From a virus, in the IMG/VR virus record IMGVR_UViG_3300021425_002553, positions 1 through 60,661 of that record: a DNA stretch of 60,661 bases, one strand, 5' to 3'. Shown here piece after piece: positions 45,363-54,833 of the stretch; position 1 is the stretch's first letter, and each line of letters begins with the position of its first letter. A program made the translations under genes and the position numbers. The notes beneath the pieces are model-generated. The model was not told the DNA's origin, searched no databases, and saw only the letters and a list, made by a program, of their open reading frames with translations.

Positions 45363-47678
45363 TTGAAAAAGAAATTATTATCTCCAGTAGAACTTAAAGA
45401 GTTACGTCTGCGACAGGAGGAGCAGAGGAGACTTCGTGCTGAGAGGGAGCAGGAGCAATTAAAGAAAAATAAAAAACTTATATCGCCAAAAGAATTAATT
45501 GATCCTAAACCTGTAGTTGAGGTAAAGGAAGAACCTATTGTTGAGGAACCAAAAGATCCTATTGAAGTTCTACGTGATAGGTTAGAAGAAATTGCTTCTA
45601 CTATTAAAGAACCAAAGTATTATGATGAAGAACTTGAACAATTAGAAATCCTGATAGGAACTAAAGTTAATTCTGAGGATTATAATTTAGAACCAGTAAA
45701 TCAAAAGATACGAGATCTTCGTGAATATATTTCAGAACTTCCAGAAGTTAAGTATTATGATACTGACTTAGAGAAACTTACTGAAAGAATAGATGAATTA
45801 CAAGCATCTGGTTCTGAAATATTTCAGCAACATGGTGAGAGTCTTAAAGAGATTAAAAAAGTTACTCATCAAATAGTAAAAGACTTAGATACATTATCTA
45901 AAGTTAAGATACCAGAGGCATTTGACCCCACTGATATTCAGAATGATATTGCGGCAACTAAAGAAACATTTTATGAGAGAGTTGCCGAAATTAAAAAAGA
46001 AATTTCTCAGTTACCAGAAGTAAAGTATTACGATTCTGAACTCACAGAACTTCAAGAAAGAATTGAAGAAGTTAGAAATTTTATTCCAGAAATTCCTGAA
46101 GTCAGATATTATGAAAATGAATTAGAACTTCTTTCAAATAATATAGAAGAAATTCGTAGTGAAATACCGAAGGATAAAGAAACTTTTTATGAAAGAGTTG
46201 CCGAACTCAAGAAAGAACTTTCTGAACTACCAGAAGTCAAGTATTATGATGATGAACTGACCCAACTTCAAGAAAGAATAGAAACAGTTAGAGACTCTAT
46301 TCCTGAGATACCAGAAATCAAATACTATGATGATGACCTAGAAAGTCTTCTTGGTCTGGTTGAAGAAGTACGTGTGAATGTATCTCAACTTCCAGAGGTC
46401 AAGTATTATGAGAATGAGATTTCTCAGTTAGAAGAATCAATCAAGAATGTAGAGGATAGAATACCAACTGTTCCTGAGGTCAGATATTATGAAGATGATA
46501 TCAAAGAACTCAAAGAAGATATTGAGAATGTAAAAGGACAGATACCAGAGATACCTGAAATCAAATCTTATGATGAGGAAGTTGAGATTCTTTCCGAAGA
46601 TATTGATAAGGTAAGAGATAGTCTTATTGATATCAAACTAGCAATCAAAGCAGTAGAAAAATCTGTTGAGGTTGTAGAAGATCGTGAGATACCTGAGGTA
46701 TTTGATCCAACTGGTTTAGAAATTGAGATTGAGAAAGCTTTTAAGGAGATTGAGAAACTAAAAGAACAACCAGTATCTCTCAAGGAAGATGCTGATCCAT
46801 TACTTCCTTTAGACCAGAAATTTGTAACCTTCGATGAGTTATCAAAACATTATCGAATATTCATCAATCGTATTCAACAACAACTTGCATCTCTTGGTGG
46901 CGGTGGTGAAGTCAACCTCCGTTATCTGGATGATATTGATAGGTCTTCCATTTCTGATGGTAAGGTCTTATCTTATGATGCTGCGACAAATAAGTTTAAG
47001 TTCATCAGTCCTGGTGCCGCATCATCTCTGTGGAATGAAGATGGTGCCGACATTTATAGAAACTCTAATGTTGGTATCAATAGTGCAGACCCACAGGTAG
47101 CACTTGATGTTGTTGGTGATGCTCGTATCACAGGCATTCTAACAGTCGGAACAGAAACCATTACGATTGACTCAACACAAAATCAAATTCAGATTGATGC
47201 TCCTGGTGGTAAGCAAATCATTATTGATGGTAATGATGAGAAGATTATCGTTGGGCATGGGTCTTCTACTATTACATTGGATGCTATTAATCAGCAGGCA
47301 ATCGTAGGAACTGGTGATAGTGCTATAATCTTAAATGCGGCACAGAATACCATTAGTGTTGGTATTGGCATTACCCTCAATGCTAATACAAATCAAATTC
47401 TCATTGGTAATGATGTTATTGATGGTGACAGTGGAGACGCAAATTTTTCTGGTATTGTTACTGCACCTGCATTCACTGGTGAGTTTGTTTCTACTATTGA
47501 TAAGACCTTAGAATATCAGTCAGGCACTCTATCCACCATCACAACATCAGAAGGCACCAAGACATTCTATTATGATGGAGCAGGTATTCTTACGAGCATC
47601 GTAGGCACTGGTGTTTATGTAAGTAAGGAATTTACTTATGATGGTGGTGGAAACTTGATTTCTGTAAATGTTTTATAG
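45363..47678 (+). CDS. Repeat-containing tail fibre-like protein
   Basis: This 771-residue protein starts at TTG 45363. Residues 1-65 are very charged. Residues 80-425 contain repeats of the form PEVKYYDxELxxLxExIE, with the YY or equivalent at residues 86, 131, 222, 249, 294, 321, 348, 375 and 402, so the last five are exactly 27 residues apart. A 72-residue block (KETFYERVAE) is itself duplicated at residues 200 and 272. Residues 540-770 are beta-rich (Gly/Asn/Ile repeats) and end in YD-like hairpins (TFYYDGAGILTSIVG, EFTYDGGGNLISV). It is probably a long trimeric fibre or whisker. A clear ribosome binding site is lacking. Confidence 0.75.
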   Translation: MKKKLLSPVELKELRLRQEEQRRLRAEREQEQLKKNKKLISPKELIDPKPVVEVKEEPIVEEPKDPIEVLRDRLEEIASTIKEPKYYDEELEQLEILIGTKVNSEDYNLEPVNQKIRDLREYISELPEVKYYDTDLEKLTERIDELQASGSEIFQQHGESLKEIKKVTHQIVKDLDTLSKVKIPEAFDPTDIQNDIAATKETFYERVAEIKKEISQLPEVKYYDSELTELQERIEEVRNFIPEIPEVRYYENELELLSNNIEEIRSEIPKDKETFYERVAELKKELSELPEVKYYDDELTQLQERIETVRDSIPEIPEIKYYDDDLESLLGLVEEVRVNVSQLPEVKYYENEISQLEESIKNVEDRIPTVPEVRYYEDDIKELKEDIENVKGQIPEIPEIKSYDEEVEILSEDIDKVRDSLIDIKLAIKAVEKSVEVVEDREIPEVFDPTGLEIEIEKAFKEIEKLKEQPVSLKEDADPLLPLDQKFVTFDELSKHYRIFINRIQQQLASLGGGGEVNLRYLDDIDRSSISDGKVLSYDAATNKFKFISPGAASSLWNEDGADIYRNSNVGINSADPQVALDVVGDARITGILTVGTETITIDSTQNQIQIDAPGGKQIIIDGNDEKIIVGHGSSTITLDAINQQAIVGTGDSAIILNAAQNTISVGIGITLNANTNQILIGNDVIDGDSGDANFSGIVTAPAFTGEFVSTIDKTLEYQSGTLSTITTSEGTKTFYYDGAGILTSIVGTGVYVSKEFTYDGGGNLISVNVL

Positions 47679-47682
47679 TATA

Positions 47683-47689
47683 ATAAATA
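47683..47689 (+). promoter_or_regulatory. T4-type late promoter
   Basis: ATAAATA lies 24 bp before ATG 47713. Confidence 0.65.
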
Positions 47690-47712
47690 GTTGAAATTTT
47701 GTTTATATTGAG

Positions 47713-47973
47713 ATGACTTTTGATCCCGTGATTCAAAGATACATGTCACATTTTTATGATGTGCATGGAAACCTTCATATTACGATTCGTCCAGACTTGA
47801 CAAAGGCACTTGGTTGGGCAAATCCAAAAGAGAAAAATGATGAACCATACTTAGAAAGTTCTCAAGAAGTTTGTCTAGATATTAATTATTCTGGTGAGAT
47901 TGGAGACTTTAATGCTGATTGTGACATTGTAATTACCACAAAAGCAAAAGCACAAAAAGTAGAAGATGAGTGA
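47713..47973 (+). CDS. Small late protein
   Basis: This 86-residue protein mixes aromatic (MSHFYDVHGNLHITI) and acidic segments and has two Cys. It lies between fibre-type genes and overlaps the next by 8 bp, so it may be a fibre accessory or chaperone. Function unknown. Confidence 0.65.
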   Translation: MTFDPVIQRYMSHFYDVHGNLHITIRPDLTKALGWANPKEKNDEPYLESSQEVCLDINYSGEIGDFNADCDIVITTKAKAQKVEDE

Positions 47974-48319
47974 TCCAACTTCTGAAATTTATATACAAAC
48001 AGTAGTAACAGATAACACTAACAGTGATTATCCAAATTCTATTGTTTCAATTTACTGGAGATTGAATAGTGCATTGGGTTCAGTCAAAACTGAAAGAGAA
48101 TATGTAACTAATTTTTCTCCAGTCTTTGATGAAAATTTTGTTTCATTTTCTTCTGTTACGGATGAAACTATGAAGACCTGGATTAAATCTGAACTTGGTA
48201 CAAAGTACACAGATTTAGTATCTTTAACTGAACAGTGGGTTTCTGAATTCCAAGATAATGATACTGATAAAAATTATTACTTTTACAATACAACGGAAAA
48301 CCAATGGCAGTTGCAGTAG
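47966..48319 (+). CDS. Late protein of unknown function, possible fibre accessory
   Basis: This 117-residue protein is rich in Thr, Ser and Asn (TVVTDNTNSDYPNSIVSIYW) in the first half and acidic with aromatic residues in the second. It overlaps the following large structural gene by 16 bp. The position suggests a fibre assembly factor. Confidence 0.6.
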   Translation: MSDPTSEIYIQTVVTDNTNSDYPNSIVSIYWRLNSALGSVKTEREYVTNFSPVFDENFVSFSSVTDETMKTWIKSELGTKYTDLVSLTEQWVSEFQDNDTDKNYYFYNTTENQWQLQ

Positions 48320-50010
48320 TCGTAGCAGATAATATAAGATTAAACGATGCCGACGATGTTACAGTAGGTACTTGGGTTAGTCCTGGTGGTGGTGCTGGTG
48401 CAGTTACTGAACCTGACGTGTTCCTGCAAGGTGCTGCTGCTATTTCAAGAAAGATTTCTGCTGCTGGTAGAGGAATATATTATACGAATGGAACCACAAT
48501 TGATATGACTGCAATTAATCGCAGGCATATGATGTTTAAAGTTATTATTACTAACCCAAATGCTATGCCAACAGTTGCTGCTGGTGGTCTTTATATTTGG
48601 ATTGGTGATAATCAAACAAATAATTATAGAAATGTATATTTTGGAAGTGATGCCTATCCGATTAAAGGTGGTTGGGTAATCGTTCCATTTGCTCCTGGAT
48701 CTTCTTGGGCTACAACAGCTGGATCACCTTCTGCTTTAACTGCTGTTGATAGTTTTGGTATCCAATCTGATGCTGCATTTTCAGCAACAGCAAAAGCAGA
48801 AAACGTTATTATTGATGCTATTGACGTTGGACTTGGACTTGATATTACTGGTGGAACTGGTGCAGATCCCGCTGCAAATTTTCAAGACCTGATTGATTTT
48901 GACCAAGGAACAACTGCAAACAGGTTTGGGTTTGTTACAGAAGACCAAAGTATTATTAGTGTATTTGGAAGAATTGGTATTGGTTTATCTGTAGCACCTA
49001 CTTTAGACTCTTTATATCCAACAAGATTTGAAGATGATGGTAAAATTATTCTTTTCCCTGATGGATTATTTGAAGAGAGTTTTTCTGGTTTAGATATTCA
49101 CACTGGAACAGGAAGTACTAGTACCAGTTCTAACATTAGAAACTGTACTTTTATTGGAGTTAGTACTGGTGGTGGATCAGTTGATACAAGACCCGATTTT
49201 ATTTTAGAAGGTACGGTTGGTGTTGCCACGTTTTTCAATTGTGTGTTTGAAAGAGTTCATGATTTCAATGAAAAAGATTCTGGAAATTATGAAATTGAAT
49301 CTTGCACATTTGAAGATATTGAAATTTATGAACATAGAGGTGGAACAATTACAAATACGAAGTTTGTTATTTCATCAAATAATTCTTCAAATATTGGAAT
49401 GATGACCTCTTTTAGTGGAACAGGAAATATTTCTAATACTACTTTTGAGACACCTGGATCTAGTGGACATGCGATTGATATTAAAACTTCGGGAACTTAT
49501 AGTTTTGTAGGAAATCAATTTACAAACTTTGGTGGAACAGGTGGTAGTAATACTGTAGAAAATAGTGGTGATTCTAATGCTGCTATTTTAAATAGTTCTG
49601 GTGGTCTTGTGACGATTAATGTTTCTGGTGGTGGAAATCAACCATCAGTAAGAAACACTGGAACGGGATCTACTACAATTGTAAATGCTAATGTGACCGT
49701 TAATATTCAGGGACTTCCAAATACTGTGGGAGCAGCAAACAGTACAGAGATTAGAGTTTTTGATAGGTCTCAAATAGATCCAGTATTGGGAATTACTACA
49801 ACAGAGATTGCTGGTACTGAAAATCATGTAAGTGGAGACTTTACTTTTAGTGTTGGTGCTGGAACAACATTTGATATAAGAGTTTTAAATCTTGACTATA
49901 TTCCGGCATTCCTTTCAAATCAGACAGCATCCACAGATCCAACCAATATTCCAGTTGACTTAAAATTGGATAGAGTTTATGATGATGATACTCCACCAAC
50001 TGGAGAGTGA
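48304..50010 (+). CDS. Putative virion adhesin with beta-helix
   Basis: This 568-residue protein is rich in Gly, Ser, Thr and Asn. Its middle section (residues about 260-460) has repeated short turns such as NIRNCTFIGVST, CTFEDIEIYEHRGGTITNT and FVGNQFTNFGGTG, a pattern typical of right-handed beta-helix fibre or adhesin domains. The N-terminal part may attach to the baseplate or another fibre. The receptor is unknown. Confidence 0.7.
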   Translation: MAVAVVVADNIRLNDADDVTVGTWVSPGGGAGAVTEPDVFLQGAAAISRKISAAGRGIYYTNGTTIDMTAINRRHMMFKVIITNPNAMPTVAAGGLYIWIGDNQTNNYRNVYFGSDAYPIKGGWVIVPFAPGSSWATTAGSPSALTAVDSFGIQSDAAFSATAKAENVIIDAIDVGLGLDITGGTGADPAANFQDLIDFDQGTTANRFGFVTEDQSIISVFGRIGIGLSVAPTLDSLYPTRFEDDGKIILFPDGLFEESFSGLDIHTGTGSTSTSSNIRNCTFIGVSTGGGSVDTRPDFILEGTVGVATFFNCVFERVHDFNEKDSGNYEIESCTFEDIEIYEHRGGTITNTKFVISSNNSSNIGMMTSFSGTGNISNTTFETPGSSGHAIDIKTSGTYSFVGNQFTNFGGTGGSNTVENSGDSNAAILNSSGGLVTINVSGGGNQPSVRNTGTGSTTIVNANVTVNIQGLPNTVGAANSTEIRVFDRSQIDPVLGITTTEIAGTENHVSGDFTFSVGAGTTFDIRVLNLDYIPAFLSNQTASTDPTNIPVDLKLDRVYDDDTPPTGE

Positions 50011-50014
50011 CGTT

Positions 50015-50022
50015 TATAAATA
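50015..50022 (+). promoter_or_regulatory. T4-type late promoter (perfect consensus)
   Basis: TATAAATA lies 38 bp before ATG 50060. Confidence 0.75.
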
Positions 50023-50059
50023 TAGATAAAGAAAAAAATCCTTAAGGTTTTTATAGAAG

Positions 50060-52603
50060 ATGGCAAAAATTACAGATCCAGATAATCTAGCCTACGCGGA
50101 TTATACATACGAAACTGCAATTGATCCTGATACTGCCGATGGTGGAAGTGCTGCACACCTTTTAGTTGACTTTGCACAAAGAAAGTTTGCACTAACGGCA
50201 CCTCTTTATGGACAGACTGCAAGAGGTGGTGTTGGAACACTGGTAGGTTTTGCTAATACTGGTGGTGTTTCTGGTCAGGCATTGTATTCTAAGTTTAAAA
50301 ATATTTGGAAGGAAGATCCTGAGGCAATTAGATTCCCCTTCCCAATGGAAGCTATCACGCCTGAGTCCTTCGAATTTATTAATAACTGGACTCCTGATGA
50401 AGAGACTTTAGATAGTAGGTCATCAACACCATTCATCACAAGAAAACTCATAAGAGATGCTGGTTGGGCAGAAAAGAATGCTGTAGGTAATATTAAGAGA
50501 AAGTATTTCGGTATTATTACTCTGGGTGGTATTTCCGTTAGTGGTCTTAATGTAAATGCAACTTTTCCAGGAGGTATCGCTACTGTATATTGTTCACAAT
50601 TTGATCCTGGTATTACAACAAGTATTGATCTGTCATCAGTAAATGCTGATACAACACTGAATAGAATTATTTTTGATGATAATGCAGTTGACATGTATAC
50701 GGGCAACCGTGTTATTGTTCAAGGATCCTCTGCATCTGTTGGACTTGGTGCAAATGTAACTCATAATGATGCATTCTTTATCTCATATGCAGATGGCGAT
50801 GCTGCAGGACAACCACAACCAACTGGTGTGGCACACTCATTCTCACTTCATACCACAAGAGCTGATGCACTTGCTGGTATTAATAGTGTTTCACTGTCTG
50901 GTGGTACTAGTGGTGTCGTAACATTCAGAAACCAGTCTGATGGACCTAACTTTGTTATTGGTATTACTGAAGAGGGTGGTCAGGCAAACGAACCATTTAT
51001 CTTCTATGCAACAAAGAATGATGATGGGACTAACGTTCTTTATGATTATACCGATTACTTTAAGATTTACTATAGAGAAGAAGGAAAGACTTATGCCGAA
51101 CAGTCAATCGATCAGATTGGTGTTACCGTTCTGAACAACCAGGCATACAGAATTCCTCTACAAAGTATTCCTGATCCCAACATCGATACTTCTTTATATA
51201 CTGACTCCCAAATTGTTGCAAGTTCTGATATTGCGGGTATTGGAGTTTCATTCTATCAAAGCCCTCAGACAATTAATGTTGGTACTGGATCATCAACATA
51301 TAATGTTTATGTCAATGCAAATGGACAACCACTGAAAGCAGTTTATGCTAAGATTCAGTATCTGTTGAGAAATGGAGGTGCAGGAGATACATCACCTAAA
51401 GTTAATGCAACTCCTGCAAGTGGTATTAACACCTCAATCAACTCTCTGAGTTCGATTGGATTTGGTACTGATACTGGTGCTACGGATCAGTTCCTCAATG
51501 ACTTCCGTTATGGTAAGATTGAAGAGCCACTTATTGAGTTCGTTGGTGTCGAACTTCTTGCCAAGAAGAGAGCAGATATCTTTGGTGAAACTGGTGGAGG
51601 AACAAATCATGGTGTTTACATTGCTAATGTAAATGCTTCTGACCTGAACTCTATTGCATACTTTGATAACTTTGGAAATAAAGTTATTGAACCATTCGTT
51701 GCCGATGCTACGATTACCTTCAATGCATTCTTGTCTGGTGATGGAGATGCTAGATTCTGGGTCTTCTATGATGAAGCAGACGATGGATCTGAAGTTCCAA
51801 TTCCAGGACTATCCACATCAATTTCTAAGAGCACTGCTGCAACTGTTGGTGGTGGAAGTAATGGTATCAATGCCACATTAGATAGATTTGTGACTGGAGA
51901 GGGTGCAAGTGATAATCACCCATTTGTACAAGGACAAAAAGTTGTTGCCATTGGTACTGCTGTTGATGTTGGTGCTGGTTTTGCTTGTACGACATCATTC
52001 GATCCAACAGTTTTAGGTGCTGGTGGACAAGGAATTGCGACTGGAGTTTACTACCTTAATGTACAGAAGACCGCAGGTGTTGCACAAACCTATCGGGACA
52101 TTACAGAATCTGGAACAAACAATCCTTCAAGTAGTGAAAATGTGATTGGTGTCGGTATTACTCAAACCTTTGCACTGCATAGTTCATATGCGGATGCAGT
52201 TTATGCTAATGTTGGTATTAGAACAGTTCAACTTACTGTGGATACAGAAACAGTTGGTGTCGTAACATTCAGACAATTGGATGTTAATTACTCTGAATCA
52301 AATGCAACTGTCATCCAATCATCCGATAAGCAAAGTGGTGGACAGATCTATTTTGACGGTGTAGATATCCCTGATAGTGGAACTTTCCAGATTACATATG
52401 ACTATGACTCAAACTCTCAGAGAAATAGAATTCCTGGAAATGCCGATAATACTGGTGGAAACTTTGATCCTAGATTAAAAGTTGTTGCAGTTGGTTTACA
52501 GACAGGTCAGTTTGCACAAGCAACAGCAACGTTGACAAGAACCAAGTCACAGTCAATCACGGTTACAGGACCTCTTGAAAGGGTTTACTCTGATCCTGCT
52601 TGA
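50060..52603 (+). CDS. Large virion structural protein
   Basis: This 847-residue protein starts MAKITDPDNLAYADYTYETA. It is beta-rich with frequent Gly, Thr, Asp and Asn. Two internal sections look related: VSLSGGTSGVVTFRNQSDGP near residue 275 and VQLTVDTETVGVVTFRQLDV near residue 720, each preceded by a FSLHTT or FALHSS segment, so a domain seems repeated. Proteins with this opening are known as abundant structural proteins in cyanomyoviruses. Confidence 0.75.
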   Translation: MAKITDPDNLAYADYTYETAIDPDTADGGSAAHLLVDFAQRKFALTAPLYGQTARGGVGTLVGFANTGGVSGQALYSKFKNIWKEDPEAIRFPFPMEAITPESFEFINNWTPDEETLDSRSSTPFITRKLIRDAGWAEKNAVGNIKRKYFGIITLGGISVSGLNVNATFPGGIATVYCSQFDPGITTSIDLSSVNADTTLNRIIFDDNAVDMYTGNRVIVQGSSASVGLGANVTHNDAFFISYADGDAAGQPQPTGVAHSFSLHTTRADALAGINSVSLSGGTSGVVTFRNQSDGPNFVIGITEEGGQANEPFIFYATKNDDGTNVLYDYTDYFKIYYREEGKTYAEQSIDQIGVTVLNNQAYRIPLQSIPDPNIDTSLYTDSQIVASSDIAGIGVSFYQSPQTINVGTGSSTYNVYVNANGQPLKAVYAKIQYLLRNGGAGDTSPKVNATPASGINTSINSLSSIGFGTDTGATDQFLNDFRYGKIEEPLIEFVGVELLAKKRADIFGETGGGTNHGVYIANVNASDLNSIAYFDNFGNKVIEPFVADATITFNAFLSGDGDARFWVFYDEADDGSEVPIPGLSTSISKSTAATVGGGSNGINATLDRFVTGEGASDNHPFVQGQKVVAIGTAVDVGAGFACTTSFDPTVLGAGGQGIATGVYYLNVQKTAGVAQTYRDITESGTNNPSSSENVIGVGITQTFALHSSYADAVYANVGIRTVQLTVDTETVGVVTFRQLDVNYSESNATVIQSSDKQSGGQIYFDGVDIPDSGTFQITYDYDSNSQRNRIPGNADNTGGNFDPRLKVVAVGLQTGQFAQATATLTRTKSQSITVTGPLERVYSDPA

Positions 52604-52634
52604 TGATAAAATAATTACTTCAAGATAATGTATA

Positions 52635-53282
52635 ATGCCTAATCCATTTCAGGTTGCTGGTACTAATGATACATTTACTTTCAACGGTGCTATAAAAGAA
52701 ATTGAAGTGGGAGCAGCAACTTCCACTTTCAATTGCCAGTATGTTTATTCGTTCTGGAAACAATGGACCTCAGAAGGTAATGCACAATATCTCCCTGCTT
52801 GGCGTCCTGTAGGTGGCGATCAATTGGGTGGTGGTAATAAAGTTGCTTTCTATGCATTCCTTGCAAATGGATGGAGAGTTCGTATCCCTACAGGATTATC
52901 GGACTTATTTGTTACTGGTGGTATTCTTGCTACAAATGAGTTAGATAACCCTTTTAGATTTGATGGGGTGTTGATTACACTTCAGCAACCTGTTTCTGTT
53001 CAGTTTGTTGATAACCCTAATGTTATTGAACTTGAAAAAGAAGTAGAGAGACTTGCAAATCAGCAAAACAATACAATTATTCCAAATCAGGTTTCGATTG
53101 CTGCAACAGCAGATAAGACTTATGAAAAACTTGTATCTGTTGGTAATACGGTAGATTCTATCTTAAGCAACACTGTTGGTATTAATAACGTTGTTGTAGA
53201 TACTAATAACCGTGTAGTTTCTATTGCAGCCACTGCGAATGATATTAAGAAGAATACGAATCTTATTCCAGCACTTCTCTAA
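52635..53282 (+). CDS. Virion structural protein
   Basis: This 215-residue protein has a compact aromatic N-terminal domain (CQYVYSFWKQWTSEGNAQYL), then a coiled-coil-like tail (VIELEKEVERLANQQNNTII) and repeated VSIAATA units (QVSIAATADKTYE and VVSIAATANDIKK). It ends just before a terminator. A fibre tip or baseplate attachment role is plausible. Confidence 0.65.
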   Translation: MPNPFQVAGTNDTFTFNGAIKEIEVGAATSTFNCQYVYSFWKQWTSEGNAQYLPAWRPVGGDQLGGGNKVAFYAFLANGWRVRIPTGLSDLFVTGGILATNELDNPFRFDGVLITLQQPVSVQFVDNPNVIELEKEVERLANQQNNTIIPNQVSIAATADKTYEKLVSVGNTVDSILSNTVGINNVVVDTNNRVVSIAATANDIKKNTNLIPALL

Positions 53283-53306
53283 GAGACACTTGAAGAATTG
53301 TCTACT

Positions 53307-53328
53307 GACCCTTGACGGGTCTTTTTTT
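53307..53328 (+). terminator. Intrinsic terminator with a -35-like loop
   Basis: GACCC-TTGAC-GGGTC is followed by seven T. The loop is the core of a TTGACG box that fits a TATATT -10 at 53335. Confidence 0.85.
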
Positions 53329-53340
53329 ATGCGTTATATT
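53312..53340 (+). promoter_or_regulatory. Sigma70-like promoter embedded in terminator
   Basis: TTGACG (53312-53317), 17 bp, TATATT (53335-53340). The -35 box is in the terminator loop and the spacer includes the T-run. It would contribute to psbA transcription. Confidence 0.65.
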
Positions 53341-53377
53341 AATCAGGTTCTCGATTCATCCCTTCTCAAATGGGGAC

Positions 53378-53406
53378 TTGACGGGACCCCTAAAATAGGG
53401 TAACAT
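53378..53406 (+). promoter_or_regulatory. Second promoter upstream of psbA
   Basis: TTGACG (53378-53383), 17 bp, TAACAT (53401-53406). Again the -35 is flanked by complementary arms (GGGG at 53372-53375 and CCCC at 53387-53390). A late core ATAAATA follows at 53405-53411. Confidence 0.5.
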
Positions 53407-53411
53407 AAATA
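53405..53411 (+). promoter_or_regulatory. T4-type late promoter for psbA
   Basis: ATAAATA overlaps the sigma70-like -10 at 53401. psbA starts about 150 bp downstream. Confidence 0.6.
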
Positions 53412-53560
53412 CATGGACAGGTCAGGACTTCCTGACCGACCGACTCCCCGTAAACCAAGACCTATAGGGAGTATAAACACGTCTTTCATATCCTCGCTAA
53501 GGGTGCGAGGAAATAGTAACTCCACCATTTCCCTGATGGTCTTACTTTTTGTTCATAACA
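53412..53560 (+). promoter_or_regulatory. Structured 5' leader of psbA
   Basis: This 149-nt leader has three clear hairpins: GGTCAGG-ACTT-CCTGACC (53420-53437), ACTCCC with GGGAGT (53443-53448 and 53467-53472), and CCTCGC-TAAGGGT-GCGAGG (53492-53510). Conserved leader RNAs (PhotoRC-I and PhotoRC-II) are known upstream of psbA in marine cyanobacteria and cyanophages; this may be one. The frame starting at 53413 is judged not to be a gene. Confidence 0.55.
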
Positions 53561-54640
53561 ATGGCACAAACTCTATCAAGACAACAATCACAATCCTCGT
53601 GGGACAATTTCTGCGAGTGGGTAACTTCTACCAATAACCGCCTCTATGTCGGTTGGTTCGGTGTACTGATGATTCCAACTCTGTTGGCAGCAACCATCTG
53701 TTTCGTCGTAGCTTTCGTCGCTGCTCCACCTGTGGACATCGATGGCATCCGTGAACCCGTCGCTGGTTCACTCATGTACGGTAACAACATCATCTCTGGT
53801 GCAGTTGTTCCCTCTTCCAACGCAATTGGACTCCACTTCTATCCCATCTGGGAAGCCGCATCGCTCGACGAGTGGCTGTATAACGGTGGTCCTTTCCAAC
53901 TCGTAGTCTTCCACTTCCTCATTGGCATCTATGCATACATGGGTCGTGAGTGGGAACTCTCTTATCGTCTGGGTATGCGTCCTTGGATCTGTGTTGCTTA
54001 TTCTGCACCTGTTGCAGCAGCATCCGCAGTCTTCCTGGTCTATCCTTTCGGTCAAGGTTCTTTCTCTGACGCAATGCCCCTGGGTATCTCTGGTACGTTT
54101 AACTACATGCTCGTGTTCCAGGCAGAACACAACATCCTGATGCACCCATTCCACATGTTGGGAGTCGCTGGTGTCTTCGGTGGTTCACTGTTCTCCGCAA
54201 TGCACGGCTCACTGGTTACGTCCTCACTGGTTCGTGAAACCACTGAAACCGAGTCCCAGAACTATGGTTACAAGTTCGGTCAAGAAGAAGAGACCTACAA
54301 CATCGTTGCAGCTCATGGCTACTTCGGTCGTCTGATCTTCCAATATGCATCCTTTAACAACAGCAGAAGTCTTCACTTCTTCCTGGCAGCATGGCCTGTT
54401 GTTGGCATCTGGTTCACTGCACTTGGTGTCTCCACCATGGCCTTTAATCTCAATGGATTCAACTTTAACCAGTCGATCATTGACGGTCAGGGTCGTGTCC
54501 TGAACACCTGGGCAGACGTACTCAACCGCGCTGGTCTCGGAATGGAAGTAATGCACGAGCGTAACGCTCACAACTTCCCACTCGACCTGGCAGCTGCTGA
54601 GTCAACTCCTGTTGCACTCACCGCACCTTCGGTTGGTTGA
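53561..54640 (+). CDS. psbA: Photosystem II D1 protein
   Basis: This 359-residue protein is full-length D1. Numbering matches host D1, with Tyr161 (TyrZ), Asp170 and His190 at the oxygen-evolving side, His198 for P680 and His215 for the iron and quinone site. Residue 130 is Glu, as in the high-light type of cyanobacterial D1. The C-terminal 15 residues after Ala344 ([15 protein letters not shown]) are the extension removed by CtpA. It replaces the rapidly damaged host D1 during infection. ATG 53561 is chosen over an upstream in-frame codon at 53549. The base composition looks host-like. Confidence 0.98.
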   Translation: MAQTLSRQQSQSSWDNFCEWVTSTNNRLYVGWFGVLMIPTLLAATICFVVAFVAAPPVDIDGIREPVAGSLMYGNNIISGAVVPSSNAIGLHFYPIWEAASLDEWLYNGGPFQLVVFHFLIGIYAYMGREWELSYRLGMRPWICVAYSAPVAAASAVFLVYPFGQGSFSDAMPLGISGTFNYMLVFQAEHNILMHPFHMLGVAGVFGGSLFSAMHGSLVTSSLVRETTETESQNYGYKFGQEEETYNIVAAHGYFGRLIFQYASFNNSRSLHFFLAAWPVVGIWFTALGVSTMAFNLNGFNFNQSIIDGQGRVLNTWADVLNRAGLGMEVMHERNAHNFPLDLAAAESTPVALTAPSVG

Positions 54641-54744
54641 TAACAACTGAGACTCCGTATAAAGAGGCTGAGATCATTCGTGATACTTGGCCTCAACTAT
54701 ACAGACCTTCTAAAAAAAGAATAATCAAGAAGGGGTCCAAGTGA
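54637..54744 (+). CDS. Possible 35-residue basic peptide
   Basis: A frame starting TTG 54637 overlaps the psbA stop and reads [20 protein letters not shown] followed by a Lys-rich end. Its stop lies in the terminator loop. There is no good ribosome binding site, so it is uncertain. Confidence 0.25.
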   Translation: MITTETPYKEAEIIRDTWPQLYRPSKKRIIKKGSK

Positions 54745-54755
54745 CCCCTTTTTTT
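54732..54755 (+). terminator. Intrinsic terminator after psbA
   Basis: GGGGTC-CAAGT-GACCCC is followed by seven T. Confidence 0.88.
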
Positions 54756-54772
54756 ATTGAGTACAAATACTC

Positions 54773-54806
54773 TTGACCCCTTCTGTAAAGAAGTGTAAAC
54801 TAAATA
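54773..54806 (+). promoter_or_regulatory. psbD promoter region: sigma70-like plus late
   Basis: TTGACC (54773-54778), 17 bp, TAAACT (54796-54801), with a late core CTAAATA (54800-54806) overlapping the -10. psbD starts at 54834. Both early-type and late transcription would share a start region. Confidence 0.65.
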
Positions 54807-54833
54807 TTGAAAGAATTCTAAGAGGTTTTACTT

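Noticed and set aside
45363-47678. Repeats in the fibre gene considered as a CRISPR array or tandem DNA repeat.
   Set aside because: The periodicity is at the protein level (27 residues) within one open frame, spacing and DNA vary, and there are no conserved DNA repeats with unique spacers. I saw no CRISPR array anywhere in the window.
53413-53637. A 74-codon frame starting at ATG 53413 before psbA.
   Set aside because: It spans the structured psbA leader, overlaps psbA out of frame, has no ribosome binding site, and its sequence is low-complexity Arg/Pro/Ser. The hairpins explain the region better.
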